A stretch of 64,000 nucleotides of DNA from Sesamum alatum (lineage: Eukaryota; Streptophyta; Magnoliopsida; Lamiales; Pedaliaceae): positions 9,050,367-9,114,366 of the forward strand of contig JACGWO010000012.1 in NCBI GenBank assembly GCA_034509735.1, given 5' to 3'. Shown here piece after piece: positions 1-11,000 of the stretch. Both the position numbers and the translations under genes were made by a program. How positions within the stretch are numbered: position 1 is the first letter of the stretch; each line of letters starts with the position of its first letter. The notes under the pieces were generated by a model. It was not told the origin of the DNA, ran no database searches, and worked only from the letters and a program-made list of their open reading frames with translations.

Positions 1-2079
1 TTACCAAACTCCCCCTTTCCTTCTGGGGATACGCTATTGAGACGGCGGCCAAAATTTTGAACTTGGCGCCATCTAAGAAGGTAGCCCAGACGCCATATGA
101 GATATGGCATGGCAAGCCTGCCTCCTACAAATACTTGAAAGTATGGGGTTGCCCCGCATATGTCAAGAGATTAGTGGGAGATAAACTGGACTCGAGGTCT
201 AGTTTATGCAGGTTCATTGGCTATCCGAAAGAAACTGCGGGGTATTATTTCTATGATCCTCCGAGCAAAAAGTTTTTGTCTCGCGAATCGCAGTGTTCTT
301 GGAAAAGGATTTTCCATCGGATAGTCGACGAGATGAGGTACTCCTTGAGGAATCAAGCGAGGTACCCCATGAGGCGATAGTGACATCTGAGCCAGTAGTT
401 CCCACTGATATTGTTCCAGTCCTCCGTAGGTCGGCCAGAGTATCCCATGCACCTGATAGGTATGGATTTCTGGGCCTGATCGGTCAGTTAGATAATGATC
501 CAAAGATGTACGGAGAAGCGATGTCGGACATCGATTCGGATAAGTGGCTTGAGGCCATGAAATCCGAGATGGACTCAATGGGTATAAACAAGGTTTGGAC
601 CCTAGTAGACCCACCCAAAGGGGTAAAACCTGCAGGGTGTAAATGGGTCTACAAACGTAAGCTTGGAGCTGACGGGGAGGTTACAACCTTCAAAGCTAGG
701 CTTGTGGCGAAGGGTTACACTCAGCGACCCAGGGTCGGTTTTGAGGAAACCTACTCGCCTGTAGCAATGGCCAAGTCCATTCGGATACTGCTTGTCATAG
801 CAGCATGGTATGACTATGAAATATGGCAAATGGACGTGAAAATGGCCTTCCTCAACGGTTTCGTAGAGGAAGAGATCTATATAGATCAGCTGGAAGGTTT
901 CACAACTGTTGGAAAAGAGCAGAAGGTCTGCCGTCTCCATAGGTCCATCTATGACCTCAAACAAGCTTCCTGAAGCTGGAACATACGTTTTGATGAAGTC
1001 ATACGGGGATATGATTTCATCAAGAACGAGTCCGATCCTTGTGTATACAAGAAGATCAGTGGGAGCTCAGTTGCGTTTCTGGTGCTTTACGTGGATGACA
1101 TCTTGCTCAATGGGAATGATGCTAAGATGTTGGGTACCACTAAAGCTTGGTTGTCAATGTAATTCTCCATGAAGGATATGGGCGAGCCATCCTACATCCT
1201 TGGCATCAAGATCTCCAGGGATAGATCTAGAAGGATGTTAGGAATGGCCCAGTCCTCGTATATTAAGAAAGTCTTGAAGAGATTTAAGATGGAGAACTCA
1301 AAACGAGGATTCCTTCCTATGAGGCATGGAATTAAGTTATCCAAGAAGCAGTCTCCTAAGACTAATGAGGAGCTTGAACGGATGTTAGACATCCCTTATG
1401 CTTCAGCCGTAGGCAGCATACAGTATGTTGTTCAGTGCACTAGACCTGATGTGGCTTTCGCTTTGAGCGTAACAAGTCGATATCAGTCGTGTGCTGGAGA
1501 GGCGCACTAGAGTGCAGTCAAGACTATCCTGAAGTACCTGAAAAGGACTAAGGACATGTTATTGATCTACGGCGGTGGAGAGTTGATACTGGAAGGCTAC
1601 AGTGACGCTAGCGTCCAGTAGGATGACGATGACGCCAAGTCTCAATTTGGTTTTGTATTTAGACTAAATGGTGGCGTGGTTATTTGGAAGGGTTCCAAGC
1701 AGGCTACCACGGTGGACTCCACCATAGAGTTTTGGATACATAGCGGCTTTGGAACCTGCTAAGGAGTGGTTTTGTTGATGCTACATCCAAGGGTTGGATG
1801 TAGTACCTAGCATTACTAAGCCTGCAATTATCTTTTATGATAACAACGGGGCGATAGCGCTAGCAAAGGAACCTAGATCTCATCACGATCCAAGCATATT
1901 CTTAGACGCTACCATCTGCTTAGAGAGATGAATAGCAGGAGTGACGTTTGGTTGGACCGAGTCAGCTCCACAGAAAACATAGTAGATCCACTTGCTAAGC
2001 CCATGTCGCAAGTTGCCCATACTCACTATCTGGATAAGAGGTTCGAGGTCAGGGATTTGCTTTAGGTCAAGTGGGAGAT
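1..2079 (+). pseudogene. Ty1/copia pol remnant: integrase C-terminus, reverse transcriptase, RNase H
   Basis: This is the 3' part of a copia polyprotein; the 5' part lies outside the window. The end of integrase reads at about 57-290 (TPYEIWHGKPASYKYLKVWG). Reverse transcriptase follows from about 500, with CKWVYKRK, ARLVAKGYTQ and the YVDD catalytic motif at 1088-1099. RNase H follows from about 1510, with the RYQS, EGYSDAS and SKQATT blocks. The frame is broken by TGA at 971-973, TAA at 1160-1162, TAG at 1508-1510, TAG at 1619-1621 and frame changes, so no functional polyprotein can be made. The tail (DPLAKPMSQ..., about 1985-2065) runs straight into the polypurine tract and 3' LTR. Domain order INT-RT-RH is diagnostic for copia. 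Confidence 0.93.
2068..2079 (+). other. polypurine tract of the 5'-most copia element
   Basis: CAAGTGGGAGAT lies directly before the LTR start TGTTAG. This is the usual plus-strand primer position in plant copia elements, and it fixes the element's orientation and the LTR start. Confidence 0.75.
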
Positions 2080-4199
2080 TGTTAGAATAGGTGACCAAAA
2101 AGCCAATAGGTTTGATGGTTTGTAACCTATTATACAACTCGATGTAAATGTAATATTATTATGTGATGAATAAAATGAGTATTCATCACTTCTGGTGCTT
2201 ACTTTGTTGCGCTCATTTCACATTTGTTAAAATGGTGTTTAACTTATATCGCAACAAAGCCCACAGACCATGGATTACAACTCGTGCAGTTGGGCCACGC
2301 ATTGGATGGTGGTCATGAAACCAACTGATTAAGAGTTGGCTCTGAAACGTTCCAAGTCGAGAACCTCGAGACAGGGCATCGAGAGTCCTATTGAGACTTG
2401 CGTCAAGAGTCGTGTTCATTGGATGAGTGCCGTGTTTCATCAGCGACAGGCGTGGGACGCCTACACGATCTTGATGGGTTGGTCGACTAGGGTCGAGCCA
2501 ACTAGATTGACTCTCGGGGATCATCATATGGAAGCCTTGGAGGCTTGGTCGGTATGATTGGATTTTCCCGGTTCCGATAGTACGTGAGTAATCCTCAGAC
2601 ATGAGGAATCATGGCAGTCGTGTGCACAGGACGACTGTATCTTGGATCTGGCGAGAGGTTATCATTCTGTAAGATGATCATCATAAGCCTTGTCCAGTGC
2701 AGTCGGAATGTGTAGCGAGGACGGTGGATTCCAAGAAGAGGATCCGTCCCCTGTCAGTATGTGACAGAGGTATCTCCTATGCACTCGGAGACACGTTTAT
2801 GCTGTTTGAAGCTGTGGCCATAGTGGTTGGTCGAACAGGGAATGGTTTCCTGTGTCGATGCAATGAAGCATATGTGATCTCGAGCATTAAGCATAGATGC
2901 CTAGTCAAGGATGGGAGCCGACGCCCAATTCCATACCCTAGACTAAGGCCGGGAGATGGTAGACGGAAGGATCGTACCCGTACGAAATTGGAGCCTAAAT
3001 GTTCACGCCAATTCACCTAGTCTCTAGTGTCATGGACCGTTGCTAGACGGTCACCCATGGTAACGAGCCCTTGTGGGACACGGGCCCAAGTCTAGCTGAG
3101 GGTGAACCTAAAGGTTCACACACTAATCACCGACGAGGTTAAGAGATTGACTTGGAGTTAATCTCGAAGGATAAATAAGTAATTGGATTACTTAAGGGAA
3201 AGTTCATTGGATGGATGGGCCGATATTGTATCGGGCCTTCGTTTAATCGGTAAATTGGATTTTTGATTAAATATGGAAAGTAGAGACGTTGAGACGTTGG
3301 ATCTTTTAATTGGATTAAAAGATCAACGGGAATAATTTAAATGGACATTAAATTAGATTTAATGTTGGGTTCGTCGCAATTGGATTACGATAAAACCCGG
3401 TCCGTTAAATTTGACCCGAGAGGAGAAATAATTCCTATTTTGGAATAGGAAGAAGTTGGAATTCTTCCCTTAATTAGAGATGGCCGAAATGCTCCCTTGG
3501 AGGAAGCAAAATCAGCCATGTTTCATGTTAGGAGGTATGTTGACTTATCTCTTTTGGAAAGAGACAAATCAACTCCAATCAAGCTCTTCCCTTTTGGTAT
3601 GATTTGATCATACCATAAATTTTGGTAGGCTTGATTGAAGAATTGATGGTGATTGATTGCAATGTATCTAGACATCCTTGGATGAACCTAGACACATTCC
3701 AATAATCACATTAATTATGTATATATATGAGAATATACAACACCAAGCATATGTGAATCATTATTCATCTTTTTCTGGGAAAATGAAAAAGCAAAATTCG
3801 GCTCTCCTCTCTCCCTCTAACTCTCGGTTTTTTCCTCCCCACTTCTACTTGTGTTCTTCACTTGGTTTTGAATCAAGAGGAAGAACAAAGTAGGTTCAAG
3901 AGAACACTAATTCATGGTGTTCTTCTCTTAAACCGATTCCTTCATTAAACCCATTTTCTTCTAGCAAGGAGAATGTGTGTTTCTTCCGGTGTGGTGTGGA
4001 TCACCTTTGGACCATACGTTTGGATTTCGTGAGCATTCCGGAGAAGGAACAACGCAAGTAGCTGGGAGCATACGTTAAACAATCAAAGGTAACGGTTTTA
4101 TTACGCTTTGGTTGATTTAATATATATCTATGCCCTATGTGTTTAATATACGTTTCTAATATTTACACATCCTACATCGAACGTCCGGTTGAGCACCCA
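2080..4199 (+). repeat. 3' LTR of the copia element (about 2.1 kb)
   Basis: The LTR starts with TGTTAGAATAGG just after the polypurine tract. Its end is placed at GAGCACCCA because similarity to a second copy at 62013-63420 stops there; the end could be a few bases earlier. It is long for a copia LTR. Small ORFs inside it (for example 2697-3020) look like chance readings. A block at about 2780-3205 is absent from the second copy. No matching 5' LTR or TSD can be checked, because the element runs off the window start. Confidence 0.8.
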
Positions 4200-4830
4200 A
4201 GGGTACACCCCTTGGGATTCATTTATTTAAATTAGATTTAAATTTACGCACCATTTCTCGCTTTCTCGCTTCCGCTCGCGCTCCCGGGCGGATCCGCTTG
4301 TCCTTCATTGTTAAGTTGTTTTATGTTCTTTTTATGTTATTTATTTTCTATTTAATGTTTGGTCTTATGTAATTTATTTTCTGTATAATGATTGATTTTA
4401 GGTAACTTTTTTTCCTATTTAATGCTTTGTTCAACCTGTATTAAATGATTGAACTTGTAAACAATGAGCAAGAGCAGAAAATAACAATATATACCTGAAT
4501 TTGATGCAAAGACAAACAAAATCTGCATTGCCAAAATGTATCAAGTTGTTTGTCAATACATCAAAAAACTGAAGATGGAAGTTAGGGCTTCTCAAAGTTG
4601 GGAAAGACGACTTGGGGGGGGCGGGGGGCAAATTCCACCCCCCCCCCCCCTCCACCCCCACACACCCCCACCGCCCGTGCCCCTCACGTGGGCAGTCAAA
4701 TCAGGCTTAACAGTCACATGCAGCACACGTAGCATTCCATTAAATTTCCAATGGGTATCTAAATTGTAAAAGCTCTAGTACTACCGTACCTATTAAGGTG
4801 TTTTAAAAATTTGGTACCAAAATTGCAATA
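4200..4830. other. intergenic, low complexity
   Basis: No gene seen. The stretch holds a short GC-rich patch (about 4255-4300), AT-rich DNA, and G and C homopolymer runs around 4613-4675. The ORFs crossing the runs are artefacts of Pro/Gly-like low-complexity sequence. Confidence 0.6.
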
Positions 4831-6395
4831 TGACCTAAATTCTGGGGTTTAATGCAATATCCCTCCCCCCCCCCTCCCCCCCCCCCCCCCATTTTCTGTA
4901 ATGTTCAAAAAAGCCCTTGTTATAAAAAAAAAATTATCATTTTACCTCCCTGTGATAATAAAAATATAGCACACTGCCTCCTACTAACTTTGAAATGTAA
5001 CTTTGAAGGTACAATGATAAAAATGCCCCATGACTATGTTAAACACCATACATATTTGAATTAATAAATCAACAATCTATATTAATCTAATCTAGACATA
5101 TGGCCCAAATTTAATTATTTTTTATACAAACATATTTAATATGTATAAATGAAAATAATGTTTTAATATAATGGTCCAAATTTAGACACACAATTTTATA
5201 TATTAACCATTGTGGCACGTCATTCTTACGTGCATATAATAAATAATCTTGCATATTTTTAAAATATATTATAAATAAGAATAAAATATATAAATCAATA
5301 AATCATATTAAAAAAAAAAAAAAAGAAGTAACTTGGTTATCTTATCAATTGAGGAGTTTTTTTATAACAAAAAATTGATATAGCATTGTCAAAACCGCCA
5401 CTTTGTATAATACCTATTTATTTATAATAATATAGATATGGTATATAAGATATTAAATATAAATGTATAGAATCTAAATAAAAGTATATTATTTTATTAT
5501 ATGGATAGTTATATATTTTAATATATGGATAGTTATATATATTTTTTTTACATGTTATATATATATATATAGATTTGTATATATTTTACCCACAGAGAAA
5601 CAACCGCTGTCGAAGCCAACACCCCCCCCCCCCTCGCCGCCCCCTGCCACTGGAATCTTCCCCACAACTCCCACCCCACCGCTGGAATCTTCCTCCAGCC
5701 CCAGTGCCCGCCGCCGCAACCCCTCCCCTGAGCCCAGGCCAATCGCCTCTGGAACTCTCCCCAAGCCCACGTCACCGGAACCCTCCCCCAAAATCCAGCC
5801 CGCGACAACCCCTCCCCCTCCCACAAGCCCAGGCCGTCGTCGCCACCCCCCTCCCTGCCCGCGCTTCCCAACCATTCCTCGCCCCCCCTCCCCCCACGCT
5901 ATCGTCGCGACTCCTTACTCCCCCTTCCCACCCCCGGCGTGCCCAACCCTCCCCAGCTTGCAGCCCCGCCACTTGGGGGGGTGAAGGGGAGAGGGAGGGA
6001 GGTCCTTGGAGATGATAGGGTGTGTTTCATTTTTTTTTTATATATTTTTTGGGTTTATTTTTATACCTATAAATTGAATTAATATTTTTAATATTATTTT
6101 ATTTTTAAAATATTTATAAATTTCATATATATATAAATATTATAATTAGGAAACAAACAACTTTCTAGAATTATTTTGGTTTATTTGAGGAAATGGACAT
6201 TTTGATCATTGCACAGGCAAAAATGGCTACACTAGTCACATTTTGGGTAAGTGTATTACACAGTCAGAAAAGGGGGGGGGGGTTGCCCTATTTTCAGTAT
6301 CACATGGAGGTAAATAGCAATTTTTTTATCAAATGGGCTTTTTGAACATTTTGAAAAATACATAAGGACAAATTGCAATTTATCCTAAATTATGA
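4830..6395. mobile_element. TIR-bounded repeat with a GC-rich core (possible captured fragment)
   Basis: Inverted copies of one sequence flank this block. The left arm (about 4840-4985) contains AATGTTCAAAAAAGCCC followed by TTACCTCC.TGTGATA. The right arm (about 6268-6385) contains the same words in reverse complement. Between them are AT-rich DNA and a GC-rich island (about 5610-6005) whose reading frames are proline- or glycine-rich. Poly-C and poly-G runs sit at the inner edges of the arms (4861-4890, 6272-6282). The exact ends and TSD could not be defined. It may be a Mutator-type element that picked up a GC-rich sequence; no known protein domain is visible in the island. Confidence 0.45.
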
Positions 6396-7016
6396 TATGA
6401 AAATTACAATTTTCTCTTTTTTTTTTCAATTTTGAGTTCTAACATAATTGAAGGTTTTTCCAGTTATTCTCTCAATTTTATTGCTTCCACTTCATCAGTA
6501 ACATTTACAAGTATTATATAAAAGGAGGAAGAATTGATAATTTAGAAATACCATGTCCAAAATATAAATACAATTAATATCATAAGTTCTACTCCCTCTT
6601 CCCTTTATCTTAAATGACCCGTACAGAACCTAAAGTTTCTTCTAATCGCAAAGCTCCAAACTAAGTGCACTTATCTTTAATTATTCTCTCTCATTGTATA
6701 CAAATTATATAATAAGAAATTACGCTTACCTTGTCATTTAATACAAAAGGGCCATTGCACATCATGTTATTATCTGCAACGACCACAAAATGCATTTATA
6801 TACTTATAAAAGTAGTTGATTACTATAAGTCGACGGGCATTACATGGAACAAAGAAACAGAAAACAAGAAGATATTAATCAAAAACACACACATGGATGA
6901 TGGATCCTAAATCCAACAAACCAACACAAATTCCCCGACATACGCATCTCCTTAACTTAAACTAATGTCTGAAAAATAAACCCTTTTTTCATCTGGGAAA
7001 TCGAAAATGTAAATCA
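6396..7016. other. 3' flank of the ERF gene
   Basis: AT-rich sequence downstream of the minus-strand ERF stop codon. It should contain the 3' UTR and polyadenylation region, but no convincing AATAAA in the sense orientation stands out. No other gene seen. Confidence 0.4.
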
Positions 7017-7832
7017 TCAGAACCATCCGAAACCCGAGAAACTGTTCCTGCTGCTGTTCATGGAGTCGTCGTACCCCATGTAAGCCTCGCCCACGTCGTA
7101 CCCAGGACCTGCATCCATGCTTAGCCGCGGCTCCGACAGTTCAAGGTACCTCATGTCATTCAGAACTCCGTGTCCCATTTCGGACAGCACCGGTGGCTCT
7201 CCGGAGTAGCAGCTGCTTGTGATGTCCGGTGGCAACGGCGGCAGATCATGGGAGGCGGCGCCGCAGTCACTGGGTGGTTGGCAATATTCGTATTCACTAG
7301 TACTCACTTGCTGCTCGTAGATACTGATGTTAGCATTTGTGTTGTTGTGCTTCCAGGCGTCCCCCGTCAGCTGAAAGCCCGGATACGGGCTCGTGTTGAG
7401 CTCGCTCTGCCCGAAGAAAAACAGCTGCTGCTCCGCTGTACTGTGATCGGAATGCTGAGAGTCAGCGAAGAGCATGGAGAAATCATGGCGGGTTTCGTCA
7501 GGGGAGATAATTGAAGTGACGGATGAACCAGGAGGCATGTCAGAGTAGACGAAGTTGGTGCGCGCCCTGGAGCCGCGCATGGAGCGTGCCGCCCTGTCGT
7601 AGGCCAATGCCGCCTCCTCCGCCGTGTCGAAAGTGCCCAACCAGTGCCTTTCTTTGGTCGACGGGTCCCTTATCTCAGCCGCGTATCTGCCCCACGGCCG
7701 CCGTCTCACGCCAAGAAACCTGTTTGTTGATGATTCTTGCTGGTTTTGCTGCTGCTGCTGCTGACTCCCCTTTCGTTTGCTCTTCGAAGGTGAAGCGGCG
7801 CTGGCGCCTGATGACTTGTTCATGCTATCCAT
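7017..7832 (-). CDS. LEP: AP2/ERF transcription factor, LEAFY PETIOLE/PUCHI-like
   Basis: An intact intronless frame of 271 residues, starting at ATG 7832 (context AAATGG) and ending in TGA at 7017-7019. A single AP2/ERF domain spans residues about 38-96. It has the YRG part ([19 protein letters not shown], 39-57) and the RAYD part ([20 protein letters not shown], 63-82). Ala51 and Asp56 are the ERF-type (not DREB-type) residues, predicting GCC-box binding in the nucleus. A basic stretch SKSKRK (16-21) could be a nuclear signal. Gln-rich residues 24-32 are encoded by a short CAG run. The segment after the domain, [17 protein letters not shown] (97-113), and the later [14 protein letters not shown] match what I know of the LEP branch of ERF group VIII, regulators of leaf, lateral organ and inflorescence patterning. 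Orthology to LEP rather than PUCHI is inferred from memory. It is the only convincing host gene in the window. Confidence 0.9.
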   Translation of the reverse strand: MDSMNKSSGASAASPSKSKRKGSQQQQQQNQQESSTNRFLGVRRRPWGRYAAEIRDPSTKERHWLGTFDTAEEAALAYDRAARSMRGSRARTNFVYSDMPPGSSVTSIISPDETRHDFSMLFADSQHSDHSTAEQQLFFFGQSELNTSPYPGFQLTGDAWKHNNTNANISIYEQQVSTSEYEYCQPPSDCGAASHDLPPLPPDITSSCYSGEPPVLSEMGHGVLNDMRYLELSEPRLSMDAGPGYDVGEAYMGYDDSMNSSRNSFSGFGWF

Positions 7833-8130
7833 TTATGGAGTATATAGACAGGTAGATTAGATAGCCCTGACAAAGATACTGTCAAAGTGAGATTTCCTGA
7901 CAATGAACAGAGTTGTAAGAAAGAAAGATCAGAAAGAGGCAGAGAGAGAGAGAGAGTGACTGATCAATTTCAGTTGTTTGTTGTTATGATTTCTGGCAGT
8001 TGCATTTGGAGCTGTTTAAATAAGGGGTTCTTTCTCTTTGCCTTATTTATTTATTTATTTATTTTTTGGTTAGCTTTAATTATGAATAAAATATTAGAAT
8101 GGATTGATAAATATATAAAAGGAGTAGTGG
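7833..8130 (-). promoter_or_regulatory. putative 5' leader and core promoter of the ERF gene
   Basis: On the sense (minus) strand, the region just upstream of the ATG contains a pyrimidine-rich CT tract (complement of the GA run at about 7938-7957), typical of plant 5' leaders. Further up are two TATA-like candidates: TTATTTAAAC (about 8015-8025) and TTTTATATATTTATC (about 8106-8120). Which one is used, and the transcription start, cannot be decided from sequence. An (AAAT)n run lies between them (8042-8064). Confidence 0.35.
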
Positions 8131-8224
8131 AACATGGACCTCCAAAAGGTCATCTAGAGACAGGGTCTAAACTAATTGGATTGATCATCACATGCATCAT
8201 TATTAGCCATATGCATCTCTGAAT

Positions 8225-9206
8225 CCAATGACATTATGGTAATTAGTGTTTGTATTCAGAAATCAAATATTATTCCCTCCAATTATTAGATGAATGAATG
8301 AAAAGTTTTGGAAGTTTCAACGTGCCCGAATTATGAAATGCAATATATGGTGCTCTCAAGAATTGCTTGTTTATGCTGATTTGATTTTCATTTCCAAATA
8401 ATGTATATCGTCTATTCCAATTAACATTTACACGTTACGTGTCTAATTTTTTTTTTTAAAATAAAATAAATAACATAATTTTGTACATGTGACATGTATT
8501 TATTAAATAGAATAAAAGATGCAACAAGAATTTAAAATAAAAAAAATCAATTAATTGATTATGTATAGTCAATCGAATTAAATACAACCGAACTCCCTAC
8601 GAAAATACTAAAATATAATAAGAAAGAGCCAAACGACCTCCTAAACTTTTAAAGAAAATGTAGCATAATTCCTTGACGAAGGAGATAGTGATAGGCTTAT
8701 TTTTCAAAAGTTCAAGGGTCGCGTTGTTGGATTTTTTTATATTTTTTTTTGTTATGTCAATTATGAGAGATCCTCATCTTCAACGTAATTCTAATAGGAA
8801 AAATTCAAGTTTGTTCCCATAATTATAGAGTGGTAGGAATTTTAGTTTTGTAGGAATTCAATTTGACAATTAATTAAGCCCTATAATTTAAAAAACAAAT
8901 TGATTAAGGACAAAGTTCCTTTAGAAATTACAAATTTGGTTAGAATATGACATACACCTCTCACGTGAACCTCAAATTCCAATCAAATTACAATTTTCGA
9001 CAAATTTAATTCTTAATGTGTCAATTTTTTTTAAAATTGTAGGGCTTAATTGCAAAATTCAACTCCAATTGAACTAAAATGACCATTTCGTTGTAATTAC
9101 AAGACTGAAATTATAATTTTCACAGTTTCTGATAGTACCTTAACAATTTTCAGTATTTACTTATCTGAATTAGTTACTATTATGATAAAAGTGCTCTAAT
9201 ATACTT
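8225..9206. other. intergenic, AT-rich
   Basis: No gene or clear element. Upstream flank of the ERF gene. It contains fragments resembling decayed MITEs (for example ACTTTTAAAGAAAATG and GGGACAAA-type words), but without readable boundaries. Confidence 0.4.
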
Positions 9207-9216
9207 ATATTAATTT

Positions 9217-9498
9217 GGAATAATTACATTTACACCCCCTGATCAATAGTGTATTTACACAAACCACTCCTACCTTTCGCATAATTACATAAACCACCTT
9301 TGATAGCCCAAAAAATAGGGATAGTTTGTGTAATAATATCGATACTTTTAAGGGGTGTAAGTGTAGTTTTCTAAAAAATTAGGGATGATTTGTGTAAATG
9401 ATACTTACAGTTCTAGTGGATGTATGTGTAATTATTCAAAAGACAGAAATAATTTATGTAAACAGACCATAGATTAGGGGATGTAAATTCAATTATCC
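9217..9498. mobile_element. Mutator-type MITE, 282 bp
   Basis: Ends form an imperfect terminal inverted repeat: left GGAATAATTACATTTACACC, right (reverse complement) GGATAATTGAATTTACATCC. The flanks are a 10-bp near-identical direct repeat, ATATTAATTT (9207-9216) and ATATTAGTTT (9499-9508), one mismatch. TSDs of 9-11 bp are the Mutator superfamily signature. There is no coding capacity, so mobilisation would need a transposase from elsewhere. Confidence 0.75.
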
Positions 9499-9508
9499 AT
9501 ATTAGTTT

Positions 9509-10239
9509 TGGTGAGTTTTTTTAAAAAAAAAAAAAAAAATCCATTCTCCAAAAATCAGTTCCAACATTTCACAATAACGAAGAAGTCCTGATCAATAACT
9601 CAAAATAGAATAAGTCCTTGTTATTAATTCCAAGTTCTTAGAGTTTTGATTGGATGTCATCAATGAAAAAGCAATTGGTGTCATGCCCTACAAATGATAT
9701 TTCTTGGCATGTGAATCTTAAACAAACTTAGTTCTGAAACTAATCATATGCCGTACTGGAAAAAGATTGAGTATCATATGTAGTTTGATGAGAAGAAGTG
9801 TCCCAAAATTAGGATTAAAATCATATGCTGAGATATACAACTTTTTGCACGTCTAAAGAAGACTATATATAACTCATGATTGCTCAATTCTATGTATGTG
9901 ATTCAATCATGATTTCAGTCCGATTGCTCGCAATCATTGGGCTCACTGGCCTAATCATTCTTGTATGAGGTTTCCATACTTGCAACCATCTATATTTTGG
10001 TTATGATCATAATGCTTATCATTATAATTATGGTGTGATTGAAATCGCCAAGAGCTTTGTAGATGCTAATGTCAGGTCTTATTATACAAACATTCATTAT
10101 TGTTTGTAGAATTATAGTTGTATTACTGAGAAAGTGTTAATGTAATGTACCTCATAGGGTATTTTTATAAAATTTCGCCATTGAATATGGAGTATAATTG
10201 TATTACAACTACAACGGTAAGATTTATATTTATAATTGA
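9509..10239. other. intergenic
   Basis: AT-rich sequence with a poly-A run near 9523-9539. No gene or element boundary recognised. Confidence 0.4.
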
Positions 10240-10671
10240 GTGAATTACAATAACCTCTCTTGAGGTTAAATATAATTATGAATACGTCCTTATTTTTTCA
10301 AAAATTACATATACCTCCTGAAGTTTGTAATTTTTAACCAAAGGTCTGAAATTGTCCATTTTGCATTTGATTTTTTTTTAAATATAAAAAAAATCAGTTG
10401 AAGCAAATTACATTATTGCTCCTCTGTGTAAAAAACCGTAAAAAATCTCTTCATGCACATTGTAATCCCAAAAAGTTCAGAAAAATTAAAAATTAATAAA
10501 AAAAAATAATCCAGTTTGCATAAGGACATTTCGGTCAGTTTACCCATAAAAATAGATGAAATTGGTTATTTGTTAGGCAATTACAGACCTCGGGGGGTAT
10601 CTGTTATTTTCTAAAAAATGAGGGGGTATCCATAATTATACCAAATCTCAAATACAGCCTATGTAATTCAC
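10240..10671. mobile_element. non-autonomous TIR element (MITE), about 430 bp
   Basis: Left end GTGAATTACAATAACC and right end (reverse complement) GTGAATTACATAGGC. The words TATAATTATG and ATTTTTT continue inward on both arms. Flanks ATTTATAATTG and TTTTATAAGTG resemble a Mutator-length TSD with mismatches. No ORF. Boundaries are good to a few bases. Confidence 0.55.
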
Positions 10672-10789
10672 CTTTTATAAGTGTACAAATAATAAGAGGT
10701 GTTTGTGTGATTAGACTTAACCTAACAAGGTGTAAATGTAATTTACCCCTATTATATCAACATACAAAAGCAACTTTTTTGTAATGAAA

Positions 10790-10930
10790 ACTGACACCAG
10801 TTGGCTCAATTGGTAAAAAGAACTACTTGCAGTCAGATTGTTGTGGGTTCTATTTCCTCTGTCGAAATGAGAATTGCATTGGTAGGTACTTTAAAAATAA
10901 CTCAGTAAGCAACATATGATTTCATAAATA
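10790..10930 (+). mobile_element. candidate tRNA-derived SINE head
   Basis: TTGGCTCAATTGGTA (about 10801-10815) resembles an RNA polymerase III A box, and GGGTTCTATTTCC (about 10846-10858) resembles a B box. Their spacing is similar to that in tRNA genes and plant SINEs. The surrounding sequence does not fold into an obvious complete tRNA, and no clear tail or TSD is seen, so a degenerate SINE is more likely than a tRNA gene. Confidence 0.4.
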
Positions 10931-11000
10931 TGCAAGTCTATGGTAATTGGGTCGAAATCATCCCAACTTTTTAAAACTAAAAAGAATGTGATAAATAATA

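Noticed and set aside
4431..5064. Proline-rich small proteins across poly-C tracts
   Set aside because: Homopolymer artefacts; frames depend on run length, which is unstable.
5548..6015. Overlapping Pro- and Gly-rich frames on both strands
   Set aside because: They arise from the GC-rich low-complexity island; no conserved domain or start context.
10790..10870. A true tRNA gene at the SINE candidate
   Set aside because: A and B boxes are tRNA-like but acceptor and anticodon stems do not pair.
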